Positions 22,568-31,532 are shown, counted from the stretch's first letter. The stretch: DNA of 63,654 nt from Vibrio ezurae NBRC 102218 (GCF_000467185.1 NZ_BATM01000004.1:1-63654); one strand, 5' to 3'. Notes: a model not told the origin generated them from the letters alone. Made by a program: numbers and translations.

Positions 22568-23509
22568 ATGAGCGCGCAACCTTCTGTATCTTTAAATATC
22601 CCCTCTCTTGCATGGACAGTATTAGCCGACTGGCAAGCGATTACGGCAACAGGGGAAGAGAGTAAGTCTTACCTGCAAGGTCAGGTCACTTGTGACGTTG
22701 TGCAATTGAATGCAAGTGAGGCAACCTTAGGCGCTCATTGCGATGCGAAAGGCAAAATGTGGAGTCTATTTCGTCTCTTTCAACACAATGGAGGTTACGC
22801 GTTATGGCAACACAAATCGGGCATAGAAACCGCTCTTCAAGAAATCAAAAAATACGCGGTATTTTCTAAAGTAGATCTTGAGATCAACTCACAGCAAGTC
22901 AGCCTAGGCATTATTGGCGATAAGGCAAACTCGTTCATCGATTCACTCGGCGAACAGACGGGCAACGTACGCCACTTTGATTTTGGTAGCGCGGTGAAAG
23001 TGGATGCTATGCGCTGGCTCCTGCTCGTTGACGACAGTGCTGTTGATTCGCTCAGCGCACAATTAACGGACGCCGAAAAAGTCGCGTCAAGTTATTGGGA
23101 TTACTTAGATGTGAGTGCAGGAATCCCTCGCCTGACAGCCACTCAGCAAAATACCCACATACCTCAAATGCTCAACCTTCAAGCATTGGATGGCATTAGC
23201 TTTGACAAAGGCTGTTATACCGGACAAGAAACTGTCGCTAGAGCCAAGTATCGCGGAACAAATAAAAAAGTGATGCGCCTGATACAAGGGAAGGGAAACA
23301 GCACTGCTCCATTCGTTTTCGAACGCGCTGTTGGAGACAACTGGCGCGGTGCAGGAGAAGCGATTGCTCAATACAGCGATAACAACTCAGACGCTCTAGC
23401 TTTGATTATCTTGAACAAAGATATTGAATTTGATACTCAGTTTAAGCTAGCCGGTGACAATGAGGCCCACTGGCACTTAGTGGACCTACCCTACGATTTA
23501 GAAGATTAA
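22568..23509 (+). CDS. ygfZ: tRNA-modifying / Fe-S cluster assembly protein YgfZ
   Basis: YgfZ is a folate-binding protein of the GcvT fold that supports repair or assembly of certain Fe-S enzymes, such as MiaB. The 313 residues include the characteristic KGCYTGQETVARAKYRG (about 217-233) with the conserved Cys of the K-G-C-Y-x-G-Q-E motif. It runs opposite to sdhE with a 188-base promoter gap and ends at a terminator. Confidence 0.94.
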   Translation: MSAQPSVSLNIPSLAWTVLADWQAITATGEESKSYLQGQVTCDVVQLNASEATLGAHCDAKGKMWSLFRLFQHNGGYALWQHKSGIETALQEIKKYAVFSKVDLEINSQQVSLGIIGDKANSFIDSLGEQTGNVRHFDFGSAVKVDAMRWLLLVDDSAVDSLSAQLTDAEKVASSYWDYLDVSAGIPRLTATQQNTHIPQMLNLQALDGISFDKGCYTGQETVARAKYRGTNKKVMRLIQGKGNSTAPFVFERAVGDNWRGAGEAIAQYSDNNSDALALIILNKDIEFDTQFKLAGDNEAHWHLVDLPYDLED

Positions 23510-23530
23510 GCACCACCAAAGCGACATGAG

Positions 23531-23556
23531 AGCCTAGCCAATGCGCTAGGCTTTTT
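23531..23556 (+). terminator. Terminator of ygfZ
   Basis: AGCCTAGC (23531-23538) and GCTAGGCT (23545-23552) form an 8-bp stem with a 6-base loop, followed by a T run. Confidence 0.88.
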
Positions 23557-23895
23557 GCTTTTCACAGGCCGCAGAAGCAACATCTCGCTCAGTAACCTCC
23601 CCTTACATCTGTTATCGACTATATTTATCTATATCAACAGAACTTTCTCGACCCACATATGTCTATATGAAAGTAAGTGTTATTAATGGCTTATTTTATC
23701 AGCACTTATGACTAGCTATACCGTAAATGGCCACTATTAAAATTCAACTAAGGCCACAGAATTAGAGAAAAACGTCGATAAACCTAGGTGTTCTGTTTAT
23801 TAATCTAGTTGCATCACAATTTTGTAAACCAAACTATTTATAATATGCCCCGCCATGGAGGCAAAGAATAAATTAAAATTAGAAAGGTATCAGAA
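23557..23895. other. Gene-free AT-rich stretch before the 68-residue gene
   Basis: No open frame or RNA gene was recognised here. The last part holds the probable promoter of the next gene, with TATAAT-like sequence near 23840. I see no convincing -35 partner or operator. Confidence 0.4.
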
Positions 23896-24102
23896 ATGAG
23901 ACTGTTTAAGCGTTATGTTCCGAGCATGATTGCAAAACACGTAAGTAGATTGTTCAAGGGAAGAATTTTCATTTACGGAATTGGTAAGTTTGAGTTTGAT
24001 AACGGGAAACTAATCCTTCCCCATCATGCCGAAGAGCGTCACTTCAAAGCGGTAACCGAAGTGAACACCGAGGTAAAAAGACTACGAGCTTGCTACATTT
24101 AG
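23896..24102 (+). CDS. Small hypothetical protein, 68 residues
   Basis: I do not recognise a characterised family. The 68-residue product is basic at the N-terminus (MRLFKRYVPSMIAKHV, possibly amphipathic) and then has FKGRIFIYGIGKFEFDNGKL, which looks like a short beta-hairpin pair. A charged helical tail follows. No signal peptide or TM segment is evident. A purine-rich GAAAGG lies about 8 bases before the ATG and a strong terminator follows, so it looks like a genuine single-gene transcription unit. Its short length and lack of overlap with any larger frame also support it. Confidence 0.7.
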   Translation: MRLFKRYVPSMIAKHVSRLFKGRIFIYGIGKFEFDNGKLILPHHAEERHFKAVTEVNTEVKRLRACYI

Positions 24103-24114
24103 TTAGCTAAAATC

Positions 24115-24138
24115 AAGGAGGCAATTGCCTCCTTTTTT
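24115..24138 (+). terminator. Terminator of the 68-residue gene
   Basis: GGAGGC (24117-24122) pairs with GCCTCC (24127-24132) around AATT. Flanking A and T pairs extend the stem, and a T run follows. Confidence 0.88.
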
Positions 24139-24201
24139 ATTTGCACTGGCTTGCCCAGCGTAAGAACCACTCAATAAAGCGACGTCTATTTAGCTAACCG
24201 T

Positions 24202-25404
24202 CTACTTAGCTAACTTAGGTAAGTCACCTTTTAGCCCAAGAGCATGACGCATCACTTCATTTTTCATTCCTGGCAGTGTGCCCGCTAAATTCATGCCGAC
24301 TCCACGAATGAGTTTTTTTAAAGGATCATCTCCGGTAAACAACTCTTTAAACCCTTGCATGCTTGAGATCATTTTAACCGCTTCGGCTTTTCTCCAACGC
24401 TCAAAATGACGCAAGTTAGCGTATTCACCAATATCCTTTCCGCTGTTCCAGTATTTTTCGACTTCTTCTGCTAGCGTAATCGCATCCAGAAGCCCCAAGT
24501 TAACACCTTGTCCAGCAAGTGGATGAATGGTGTGAGCAGCATCGCCAATTAACGCGACTCGTGGTTTGGCAAAATCCCGTGCGTAGCGCATTTTCAGTGG
24601 TATCGCATTTCGCTCACTCAGTTGCTCAACCTTGCCTAAGCGCATGTCAAAATCGACGCTCAACTGCTTACAAAACTCAGCATCAGAAGCCTGCATTAAC
24701 TGCTGTGCTCTATCCGTATGTTGCGACCAAACGATAGAACATAAGTTAGGCTCATGCAGCGGCAGAAATGCCAGTGGGCCTGAAGGGGTAAATACTTGCC
24801 TTGCGACATTGTCGTGTGGCTCTTCCATCAATACGTTACATACGATAGCAGTGTGGTCATAATCCCACTCTGTCAGCGGGAAGTCCTGCTGCTGGCGAAC
24901 CCAAGAGTTTGCGCCATCGGCGGCTACCACCAGCTTAGCGGTCAGGTTTTGTCCATTATCTAAGGTCAACCAAGCTTCTCGTTCGCCCACCGCTAAATGA
25001 GTGCATTTATTAGGATGAAATAGGCTGACATTTTCGAGTCTCTTGACTTGCTCAAGTAGCGCATGCTGAATGATTTGATTCTCAACAATGTGCCCAAGAT
25101 TATCCTCAAAAAGCTCACTGGCAGAAAACTCAATTTTAGAAAACGAGTCTTTTTCCCATACTTGCATCGCAGTATAAGGAGCGCAACGCAGGCGGGTAAT
25201 TTCAGGCCAAGCACCTAAGCGATGCAAGATGTTTTCACTGGCTCGGCTTAGAGCTGACACCCTAGATACAGGTGCTTCACTCACTGACTTGGGTTCACTA
25301 CTTTCAATTACTGCAATGCGGATATCGGTGTTTTTTAAAGCCAAAGCTAACGTTAGCCCGACCATACCACCACCGACAATCACTAAATCTACATTTTTAA
25401 TCAT
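24202..25404 (-). CDS. ubiI: FAD-dependent 2-octaprenylphenol hydroxylase UbiI
   Basis: UbiI (VisC) is an aromatic-ring C5 hydroxylase in ubiquinone synthesis. The 400-residue flavoprotein has the N-terminal FAD motif IVGGGMVGLTLALAL (about 8-22), the middle VVAADGANSWVRQ segment (about 168-180) and the C-terminal GDAAHTIHPLAGQGVNLGL (about 291-309). It lies 8 bases after ubiH in the ygfB-ubiH-ubiI group. The UbiI/UbiH split is assigned from gene order. Confidence 0.9.
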   Translation of the reverse strand: MIKNVDLVIVGGGMVGLTLALALKNTDIRIAVIESSEPKSVSEAPVSRVSALSRASENILHRLGAWPEITRLRCAPYTAMQVWEKDSFSKIEFSASELFEDNLGHIVENQIIQHALLEQVKRLENVSLFHPNKCTHLAVGEREAWLTLDNGQNLTAKLVVAADGANSWVRQQQDFPLTEWDYDHTAIVCNVLMEEPHDNVARQVFTPSGPLAFLPLHEPNLCSIVWSQHTDRAQQLMQASDAEFCKQLSVDFDMRLGKVEQLSERNAIPLKMRYARDFAKPRVALIGDAAHTIHPLAGQGVNLGLLDAITLAEEVEKYWNSGKDIGEYANLRHFERWRKAEAVKMISSMQGFKELFTGDDPLKKLIRGVGMNLAGTLPGMKNEVMRHALGLKGDLPKLAK

Positions 25405-25412
25405 TGTATCTT

Positions 25413-26570
25413 CTATACCAATCCTAGGCTGCGATTTTTCACCGGGCCTTGTAGGGGAGGAGCTATATCAAAAAGAGCAAGCCCTAGGTTTCTCGCGACC
25501 ACCATAGGCAACCACTCATTTGAAAAGATTCTCACCAAAGCAGAGGTCATGTCACAGGTTGCCTCTCGGTCTGCCTCACGAGCATCCCTAAACTGCGCCA
25601 GACACTGATAGTCGCCACAGTCGCGATGGCAAGAGAGTACATCGACTAACGACGCCACATCTCGAATACCTAAATTAAAACCTTGCCCAGCAATGGGATG
25701 TAAGGTTTGCGCCGCATTCCCCACAAAGGCAATACGATGATGAATTAAACGCTCTCGTTTATGCAGTTGCAAAGGATAACTGGCTAACGTACCCACTTTA
25801 TCAAAACGCCCTAAACGCCAACCGAACTCTTGTTGTAGCTCAGCTAAAAATGTCTCGTTGTTCCAAGCCAATGCTTGTTGCAACATAGGCTGCTTCATAC
25901 ACCAGACCAATGACATGCGCTTCCCTGTCATCGGCAATAGTGCGATAGGACCATGGGAAGTAAATCGCTCATAGGCTTTGTTATGATGAGGCTTTTCTAG
26001 CTCAATATTTGCGATAAGTGCATGCTGCTCAAAATCATCTAAAGATTTAGGGTTTTTAATCAGCTCAGCCACTTTAGAGTTAGCTCCATCAGCGGCAACC
26101 ATCAATTGTGCGGATAAACGAGTTCCAGATTGCAAAATTGCATCGATGTGCTGTTGGTGCTGTTCGATATCAACAATGGAATCAGGACAAAATACATCGA
26201 TATTCGAATCAAGACGCAACTGTTCTCGATAAGCCGCCCCCACAGTAGCCAATTCAACTACAGCGCCTAATAGGGACTGATTTTGTTGCTCTGCGCTAAA
26301 ACCTGTTTGGGCAAAATGTCCGCGATCCGAAACGTCAATCGTATCAATCGGCGTAGCATCATTCGCTAATGCATCCCACAACTTATAGCGGCGCAGTAAC
26401 TCGATGCTTCCCAACGATAAAGCGATGGCTCTAGCATCAAACCCTGGATGCTGTGGTGATTCAGAGAACGCTTCAACGACAGCCACTTTTTTATTGGCAA
26501 CACGGCTTAATGCAAGAGCCAGTGTCGCTCCGCTCATTGCGCCGCCAATAATAATTACATCGTACTGCAA
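25413..26570 (-). CDS. ubiH: 2-octaprenyl-6-methoxyphenol hydroxylase UbiH
   Basis: UbiH is the C1 hydroxylase of aerobic ubiquinone synthesis. The 385-residue protein has the FAD motif IIGGAMSGATLALAL (about residues 6-20), the VVAADGANSKV segment and GNAAQTLHPIAGQGFNLGI (about 286-304). The usual Asp of the GDAAH box is Asn (GNAAQ), which is common in UbiH proteins. It lies 22 bases after ygfB and immediately upstream of ubiI. Confidence 0.92.
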   Translation of the reverse strand: MQYDVIIIGGAMSGATLALALSRVANKKVAVVEAFSESPQHPGFDARAIALSLGSIELLRRYKLWDALANDATPIDTIDVSDRGHFAQTGFSAEQQNQSLLGAVVELATVGAAYREQLRLDSNIDVFCPDSIVDIEQHQQHIDAILQSGTRLSAQLMVAADGANSKVAELIKNPKSLDDFEQHALIANIELEKPHHNKAYERFTSHGPIALLPMTGKRMSLVWCMKQPMLQQALAWNNETFLAELQQEFGWRLGRFDKVGTLASYPLQLHKRERLIHHRIAFVGNAAQTLHPIAGQGFNLGIRDVASLVDVLSCHRDCGDYQCLAQFRDAREADREATCDMTSALVRIFSNEWLPMVVARNLGLALFDIAPPLQGPVKNRSLGLV

Positions 26571-26592
26571 AGAAGGCTCCCCTATTGCTCAA

Positions 26593-27159
26593 TTAATGAA
26601 TGGTTTTAGATTCAGGTTTCGCTGGTTTATGACCAAATTCGCTATGCACAGTCAATACACACACCTTAACATGCTCAAGCACTTGTTCTAAAAGCGCAGC
26701 TTGTTCTTCTTGATCGTCTTCTGGATCCACTTCAAGTTTTGCGATCTCTAGCAAATCTTGCAGCGCTTCTTTGCTTTGCGCACTTGCCTTATTCAATTGA
26801 GCATCAATCAAACCTAAGCCAGATACAAAGTGACTCACCCACTCTGCCATCGCTTGTGCATATACCTGAATACCCTCATTTTCAGGAAGTAACAGACTCA
26901 ACTCAAAGTTATCACCCGCTAACTCTTTACGAGCAAGTTTCAAGCTTTGCTCAGCCACAGCCAAACACGCCATCGGCCAGCCCATACCATCATTGGTATA
27001 GTCAAATAATAGCGACTGCCACGCTTCGCTATCATTGCTTAATCCACCACTTAACATGCCAATAAGAAGGCCATGGGTTTCTGCCGGTGTAATCGCAATT
27101 CCTGCTGTCTTTAATTCGTCGGCAACAGTGAGATAATTGGGTAAAGAGATTTGACTCAT
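26593..27159 (-). CDS. ygfB: YgfB/UPF0149 family protein
   Basis: This is a helical protein of unknown biochemical role, always encoded in front of the ubiquinone hydroxylases in gammaproteobacteria. The start at 27159 gives 188 residues beginning MSQISLPNYLTVADEL and matches the family. A longer in-frame start at 27255 is unlikely. Motifs include ETHGLLIGMLSGG (about residues 27-39) and LEIAKLEVDPEDDQEEQAALLE near the C-terminus. It heads the ygfB-ubiH-ubiI operon, divergent from zapA. Confidence 0.9.
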   Translation of the reverse strand: MSQISLPNYLTVADELKTAGIAITPAETHGLLIGMLSGGLSNDSEAWQSLLFDYTNDGMGWPMACLAVAEQSLKLARKELAGDNFELSLLLPENEGIQVYAQAMAEWVSHFVSGLGLIDAQLNKASAQSKEALQDLLEIAKLEVDPEDDQEEQAALLEQVLEHVKVCVLTVHSEFGHKPAKPESKTIH

Positions 27160-27385
27160 GAGGGTACAATTCCTATTCGGGATTAATCCCGTTATCTTAT
27201 CACCTGATAAGAGCGCATTACAGATGCAAATCACTGGCCATTTTTTAGCAAACACGACTATGCTTTTATACCAAGAATGTAGATCAAATGAGCAAATTGC
27301 TTTGTTTCTGACTAGTTAGCAACATAACCTTGCGCTCATGTTCGGAAAAGCTTGAATCTTGGTGGGGGTTTTTCTATAGTTTCTT

Positions 27386-27416
27386 GCCTGTATGTGCATG
27401 GGACGCACAGGCTTTT
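27386..27416 (+). promoter_or_regulatory. Hairpin with T run in the zapA leader
   Basis: GCCTGT (27386-27391) pairs with ACAGGC (27407-27412), and TTTT follows directly. It ends 24 bases before the zapA ATG. It could be a leader attenuator or only a local structure. Confidence 0.4.
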
Positions 27417-27440
27417 GGGAGCAGCAATGAGTTATCTAGC

Positions 27441-27731
27441 ATGAGCAGTCAAGCAGTTGAAGTTGAAATTTTAGGTAAGATCACTCGAGTAAATTGCCCT
27501 GTCGGCAAAGAAGACGCATTACGACAGGCTGCACTTAACCTTGATCAACGTATTAAGGACATGGCGGATAAAACAAAAGTCGCCAATACCGAGAAACTGA
27601 TAACCATAGCCGCTCTAAACATTTGCTATGAATTGTTAGAACAAGAGGCAAGTAGCGAAATTCATCAAGATATTACGCAGCGCCTTGAGTTTCTGGATGA
27701 CAAGCTAGACAAAGCGCTAGCGAAAGAGTAA
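27441..27731 (+). CDS. zapA: Cell division protein ZapA
   Basis: ZapA binds and bundles FtsZ filaments at the division site. The 96-residue protein (start MSSQAVEVEILGK) has the family segment TRVNCPVGKEDALRQAALNLDQRI and the C-terminal coiled coil (IAALNICYELLEQEA). An upstream in-frame start at 27330 would add 37 unmatched residues, so 27441 is preferred. It is followed by the 6S RNA gene and fau, as in most gammaproteobacteria. Confidence 0.93.
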   Translation: MSSQAVEVEILGKITRVNCPVGKEDALRQAALNLDQRIKDMADKTKVANTEKLITIAALNICYELLEQEASSEIHQDITQRLEFLDDKLDKALAKE

Positions 27732-27761
27732 AAAAGTAGCCAACTGGACGGCAAAATTAAA

Positions 27762-27945
27762 ATTACCCTGGGGTGTGCGTCAGCTGGATTTGTGTCCCTG
27801 AGCCGATAAGCAACCCTTAAGGGTTAGTACTTGATGGCTATTGAGCAAGCTCGACTCGTATCGAGAAGCCTACGGTCATCATTGCTGATCCGCCTTGAAC
27901 CAGCTGGTTCAAGGGCCAAAATCCGCAACGGCACTCTGGGGTCCC
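27762..27945 (+). ncRNA. ssrS: 6S RNA
   Basis: 6S RNA binds the sigma-70 RNA polymerase holoenzyme and lowers transcription in stationary phase. The 184-base length equals that of E. coli. The 5' end (ACCCTGGGGT) pairs with the 3' end (CACTCTGGGGTCCC). CCCTGAGCCGATA near 27797 and the central TCGAGAAGCC and GAACCAGCTGGTTCAAGGG elements match the conserved 6S core. It lies between zapA and fau, the standard locus. The ends are estimated to within a few bases. Confidence 0.92.
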
Positions 27946-27947
27946 TC

Positions 27948-28547
27948 ATGCAACAACCATCAACTCGTAATGAGATACGTAAGCATATTCGAACGCTTCG
28001 TATTGCACTCACTACTCCTGAACAAACGTTAGCTTCGTTGCAATTAATCGAGCAATTTAAACAGCTTCCCGAGCTGACTCAGGCTAAAAATGTTGCGCTG
28101 TATTTAGCCAATGATGGCGAAATTAATCCAGAGCTAGCCATTAAGTGGTGCTGGGAAAACAACATCAATACCTATGTCCCTGTGTTGCATCCTTTTGCAA
28201 AAGGTCAATTGCTCTTTCTTCAGCTCACTCCAACCACAGAGCTTATTACAAATAAGTACGGCATTTTTGAACCTAAGCTATCGGTAAACCATATTATTCC
28301 AGTCGCGGATCTGGACGTGATATTCACACCACTGGTTGCCTTTGATGTCCATGGGCATCGCCTAGGTATGGGTGGCGGGTACTACGACAGAACGTTAGCC
28401 CCTTTCATTGATACTCATGGCCCAAAGGCCATTGGTATTGCTCATGATTGCCAGCAACTCGCCAAACTACCTATCGAAGAGTGGGATGTGCCACTCAATA
28501 AAATAGTCACTCCCAGTAAGACTTGGAATTGGTCACTTTCATCTTAA
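27948..28547 (+). CDS. fau: 5-formyltetrahydrofolate cyclo-ligase
   Basis: This enzyme (YgfA) turns 5-formyl-THF into 5,10-methenyl-THF with ATP. The 199-residue protein starts MQQPSTRNEIRKHIR. It has the FTPLVAFDVHGHRLGMGGGYYDRTL signature (shown in part, about residues 120-145) that holds the ATP- and folate-binding loop. A longer in-frame start at 27831 would run through the 6S RNA and is rejected. The ATG lies 2 bases after the 6S 3' end, so processing of the dicistronic transcript is expected. Confidence 0.93.
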   Translation: MQQPSTRNEIRKHIRTLRIALTTPEQTLASLQLIEQFKQLPELTQAKNVALYLANDGEINPELAIKWCWENNINTYVPVLHPFAKGQLLFLQLTPTTELITNKYGIFEPKLSVNHIIPVADLDVIFTPLVAFDVHGHRLGMGGGYYDRTLAPFIDTHGPKAIGIAHDCQQLAKLPIEEWDVPLNKIVTPSKTWNWSLSS

Positions 28548-28621
28548 GCACTTGATTCAAATATTTCACAGATGAGTATATACTCTTGCAGATCCCTTTA
28601 CTCTCGATCTGGAGAACTAGA

Positions 28622-29278
28622 ATGACCCAAGATGAAATGAAAAAAGAAGCTGGTTGGGCAGCACTTAAATACGTTGAAGCTGGCGCAATTGTCGGTGTAG
28701 GAACGGGCTCTACCGTAAACCATTTTATTGATGCCTTGGGAACAATGAGCGACAAAATCAAAGGGGCAGTCTCTAGCTCTATCGCATCGACTGAAAAGCT
28801 AGAAAAATTGGGCATTAAAGTCTTTGACTGTAACGACGTAGCGTCGCTGGACGTTTATGTTGATGGCGCGGACGAAATTAACGCCAATAAAGAAATGATC
28901 AAAGGCGGCGGCGCGGCACTGACCAGAGAAAAAATTGTTGCGGCGATCTCTGACAAGTTCATCTGTATTGTTGATGGCACCAAAGCGGTTGAAGTGCTTG
29001 GTGAGTTCCCTCTTCCTGTTGAAGTGATTCCTATGGCACGTTCTTACGTTGCTCGTGAGCTAGTGAAACTGGGTGGTGATCCGGTTTACCGCGAAGGTGT
29101 TATTACCGATAACGGCAATATCATTCTTGATGTGCACAGCTTGAAAATCAACAACGCTAAGCAACTTGAAGATCAAGTCAATGCGCTACCTGGTGTAGTG
29201 ACTGTAGGTCTATTTGCACATCGTGGTGCTGATGTCGTGATTACCGGCACTCCTGATGGCGCTAAGATCGAAGAGTAA
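28622..29278 (+). CDS. rpiA: Ribose-5-phosphate isomerase A
   Basis: RpiA interconverts ribose 5-phosphate and ribulose 5-phosphate in the pentose phosphate pathway. The 218 residues include [12 protein letters not shown] (about 25-36), the DGADEIN motif (about 82-88) and [11 protein letters not shown] (about 94-104), which form the active site. The start [12 protein letters not shown] is preceded by GGAG. It lies between fau and serA, as in E. coli, and ends at a strong terminator. Confidence 0.97.
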   Translation: MTQDEMKKEAGWAALKYVEAGAIVGVGTGSTVNHFIDALGTMSDKIKGAVSSSIASTEKLEKLGIKVFDCNDVASLDVYVDGADEINANKEMIKGGGAALTREKIVAAISDKFICIVDGTKAVEVLGEFPLPVEVIPMARSYVARELVKLGGDPVYREGVITDNGNIILDVHSLKINNAKQLEDQVNALPGVVTVGLFAHRGADVVITGTPDGAKIEE

Positions 29279-29341
29279 TAATATATATATTTCAGCTTTA
29301 ACAACAAAGTTAATACACTGATTTTATTGATAATTAATGAG

Positions 29342-29375
29342 AGTAGAGGCTAAAAATAGCCTCTACTTTTTTTTT
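29342..29375 (+). terminator. Terminator of rpiA
   Basis: An 11-bp stem (29342-29352 with 29357-29367) with a 4-base loop precedes a run of nine Ts. Confidence 0.93.
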
Positions 29376-29436
29376 ATTGTAATTTTCTTACCCAAACTGT
29401 TCTTTTTTTGATAATTTAAAGACAGCCTACTTTTGG

Positions 29437-29448
29437 AAAACGTTTGCT
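29437..29448 (+). promoter_or_regulatory. PurR-like box upstream of serA
   Basis: GAAAACGTTTGC reads on the minus strand as GCAAACGTTTTC, which matches the core of the PurR operator consensus. It ends 39 bases before the serA ATG. The assignment rests on motif likeness only, and other LacI-family proteins bind similar sites. Confidence 0.45.
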
Positions 29449-29487
29449 TTTCGAAATTAATTTACTATACGTTAAGGAATAACCACG

Positions 29488-30717
29488 ATGACTAAAGTCT
29501 CTTTGCACAAAGATAAGATAAAAATACTGCTTCTCGAAGGACTACACCCTTCATCTGTTGAAGTGCTAGAGGCCGCGGGTTACTCCAACATTCAATACCA
29601 TAAAGGATCTATCTCTGAAGAAGAGCTCATTGAAGCCATCAAGGATGTGCACTTTATCGGTATTCGCTCTCGTACAAACCTTAATGAACGCGTTTTAGCC
29701 GCAGCAGACAAGCTGGTTGCTATCGGTTGTTTCTGTATCGGTACTAATCAGGTTGACCTAAAAGCCGCTGCTGTGAAAGGTGTACCTGTATTTAACGCAC
29801 CGTTCTCAAATACCCGTAGTGTGGCTGAGTTAGTTCTTGGTCAAATACTGCTATTGATGCGTGGCATTCCTGAGAAAAATGCTTTAGCTCACCGCGGTAT
29901 CTGGAAGAAAAGTGCCGACCATTCAAATGAAGCTCGCGGAAAACGCTTAGGCATCATAGGTTATGGCCACATTGGTACTCAGTTGAGCATCATTGCGGAA
30001 AACCTAGGTATGCGTGTTTACTTCTATGACATTGAAAATAAACTGTCTTTAGGCAACGCCACTCAAGTTTCAACCATGGCTGAGCTACTCAATAAATGTG
30101 ATGTGATTAGTTTGCATGTTCCTGAAACACCAGAGACTAAAGACATGATGGGCGCAGAGCAGTTTGCTCTAATGAAGCCCGGAGCTATCTTCATCAACGC
30201 CGCTCGCGGTACGGTAGTGGATATTCCTGCACTATGTGATGCTCTAGAATCTAAGCATCTATCTGGTGCCGCTGTGGATGTATTCCCTGTAGAGCCAAAA
30301 ACCAATGCGGAAGCCTTTGAGTCTCCACTGATGAAGTTTGACAATGTTATCCTAACTCCGCACGTAGGTGGGTCGACTCAAGAAGCTCAAGAGAACATTG
30401 GCGTTGAAGTAGCAGGCAAACTGGCTAAATACTCAGACAACGGTTCAACTCTATCAAGTGTAAACTTCCCTGCGGTATCTCTGCCACAGCATAGAGGCAC
30501 ATCTCGCTTGCTACACATCCATGAAAACCGCCCTGGTATTCTGACTCAAATCAACACCATCTTTGCTAGTGCAGGCATCAACATTGCAGGTCAGTACCTG
30601 CAAACCAATAGCCATATCGGTTATGTTGTCATTGATGTAGAAGCGGCTCGCTCTCAAGAAGCACTGGATAAACTAAAAGAAATCGACGGCACAATCCGCG
30701 CACGTCTACTTCACTAA
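29488..30717 (+). CDS. serA: D-3-phosphoglycerate dehydrogenase
   Basis: SerA oxidises 3-phosphoglycerate to 3-phosphohydroxypyruvate, the first and serine-inhibited step of serine synthesis. The 409-residue protein has the 2-hydroxyacid dehydrogenase fold with NAD-binding GIIGYGHIGTQLS (about 156-168) and the catalytic Arg/Glu/His set (INAARGTVVD about 236, PHVGGSTQEA about 290). A C-terminal ACT domain (LLHIHENRPGILTQIN, about 340-355) provides serine feedback. The preceding serine-regulator-like box is described separately. Confidence 0.97.
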   Translation: MTKVSLHKDKIKILLLEGLHPSSVEVLEAAGYSNIQYHKGSISEEELIEAIKDVHFIGIRSRTNLNERVLAAADKLVAIGCFCIGTNQVDLKAAAVKGVPVFNAPFSNTRSVAELVLGQILLLMRGIPEKNALAHRGIWKKSADHSNEARGKRLGIIGYGHIGTQLSIIAENLGMRVYFYDIENKLSLGNATQVSTMAELLNKCDVISLHVPETPETKDMMGAEQFALMKPGAIFINAARGTVVDIPALCDALESKHLSGAAVDVFPVEPKTNAEAFESPLMKFDNVILTPHVGGSTQEAQENIGVEVAGKLAKYSDNGSTLSSVNFPAVSLPQHRGTSRLLHIHENRPGILTQINTIFASAGINIAGQYLQTNSHIGYVVIDVEAARSQEALDKLKEIDGTIRARLLH

Positions 30718-30751
30718 TCTCTTTACCAAGTAGTAAAGATTAGTCAATCAT

Positions 30752-30798
30752 AAAGCCCTCGCTAAACCTTGATAAATACAGGTCAGCAAGGGCTTTTT
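30752..30798. terminator. Terminator after serA
   Basis: AAGCCCT (30753-30759) pairs with AGGGCTT (30789-30795), with further pairing inside the loop, and a T run follows. It sits between the convergent serA and the SIMPL gene. Confidence 0.75.
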
Positions 30799-30827
30799 AG
30801 TGTCTGTTATAGCGGTAATTTTTACGG

Positions 30828-31532
30828 TTACTTGAGTTTATAGATCACTTCAACTCTGTCTTTAATCACTATCGTTGTATCTTGATAACTATTTGCTCGC
30901 TCTGATGAGTCCATCGCCATACTGCGAGACAACATCGGTCGTGCTTGCGCTGATTGATAGTTTACTTGCCATACCTCATCCAAAGTTTTATCAAAACCTT
31001 CAGCAACAGATTTTGCCTTTAATTTCGCATCTTTAATTGCCTCACTACGGGCAATAGCCTGATACTTTGATGGGTCTTTAACGCCTAGCTGAACTCTATC
31101 AATACGATTCACACCCGATTTAAGTGCGATATCCATCAACTTGGGTAGCATCTCCAAATTATCGATAGTCACTTTAACTTTTCGTACGGCTCGGTAGCCT
31201 TTTTGCTCGGGTTTGGCATTTTTCGGATAGTGCATTTGTGGCAGTAATTGAATATTACCGCTTTTAATATCCTCTCTTGGCAAACCGAATGCTTGTAGTT
31301 GCTGTAAAAAATCATCCACAGCCTTATCGGCTTGTTGTTTTGCCTGCTCTGCACTCTCTTGTACCATCACCACTTGCACACTAAATTCAGCCATATCCGG
31401 CTCAGCGAGCACTTCGCCATATCCAGTAGTGTTTATGTGCGGAAAATCTAATGTTTGTGCTTGTAACGCTATAGAACTCACAGATAATACAGCGCCGAAA
31501 ACCCAATGCTTTATTCTATTGCTCATCTTCAT
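30828..31532 (-). CDS. SIMPL-domain periplasmic protein (YggE-like)
   Basis: The 234 residues start with a signal peptide (hydrophobic about 12-25, cleavage near ALQAQT). The rest is a SIMPL/DUF541 domain with INTTGYGEVLAEPDMAEFSV (about 34-53) and TIVIKDRVEVIYKL at the end. In E. coli the related YggE lowers oxidative stress, but the molecular role is not known. It converges with serA, and mscS lies upstream on the same strand beyond a terminator. A start two residues later (31526) is also possible. Confidence 0.85.
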   Translation of the reverse strand: MKMSNRIKHWVFGAVLSVSSIALQAQTLDFPHINTTGYGEVLAEPDMAEFSVQVVMVQESAEQAKQQADKAVDDFLQQLQAFGLPREDIKSGNIQLLPQMHYPKNAKPEQKGYRAVRKVKVTIDNLEMLPKLMDIALKSGVNRIDRVQLGVKDPSKYQAIARSEAIKDAKLKAKSVAEGFDKTLDEVWQVNYQSAQARPMLSRSMAMDSSERANSYQDTTIVIKDRVEVIYKLK

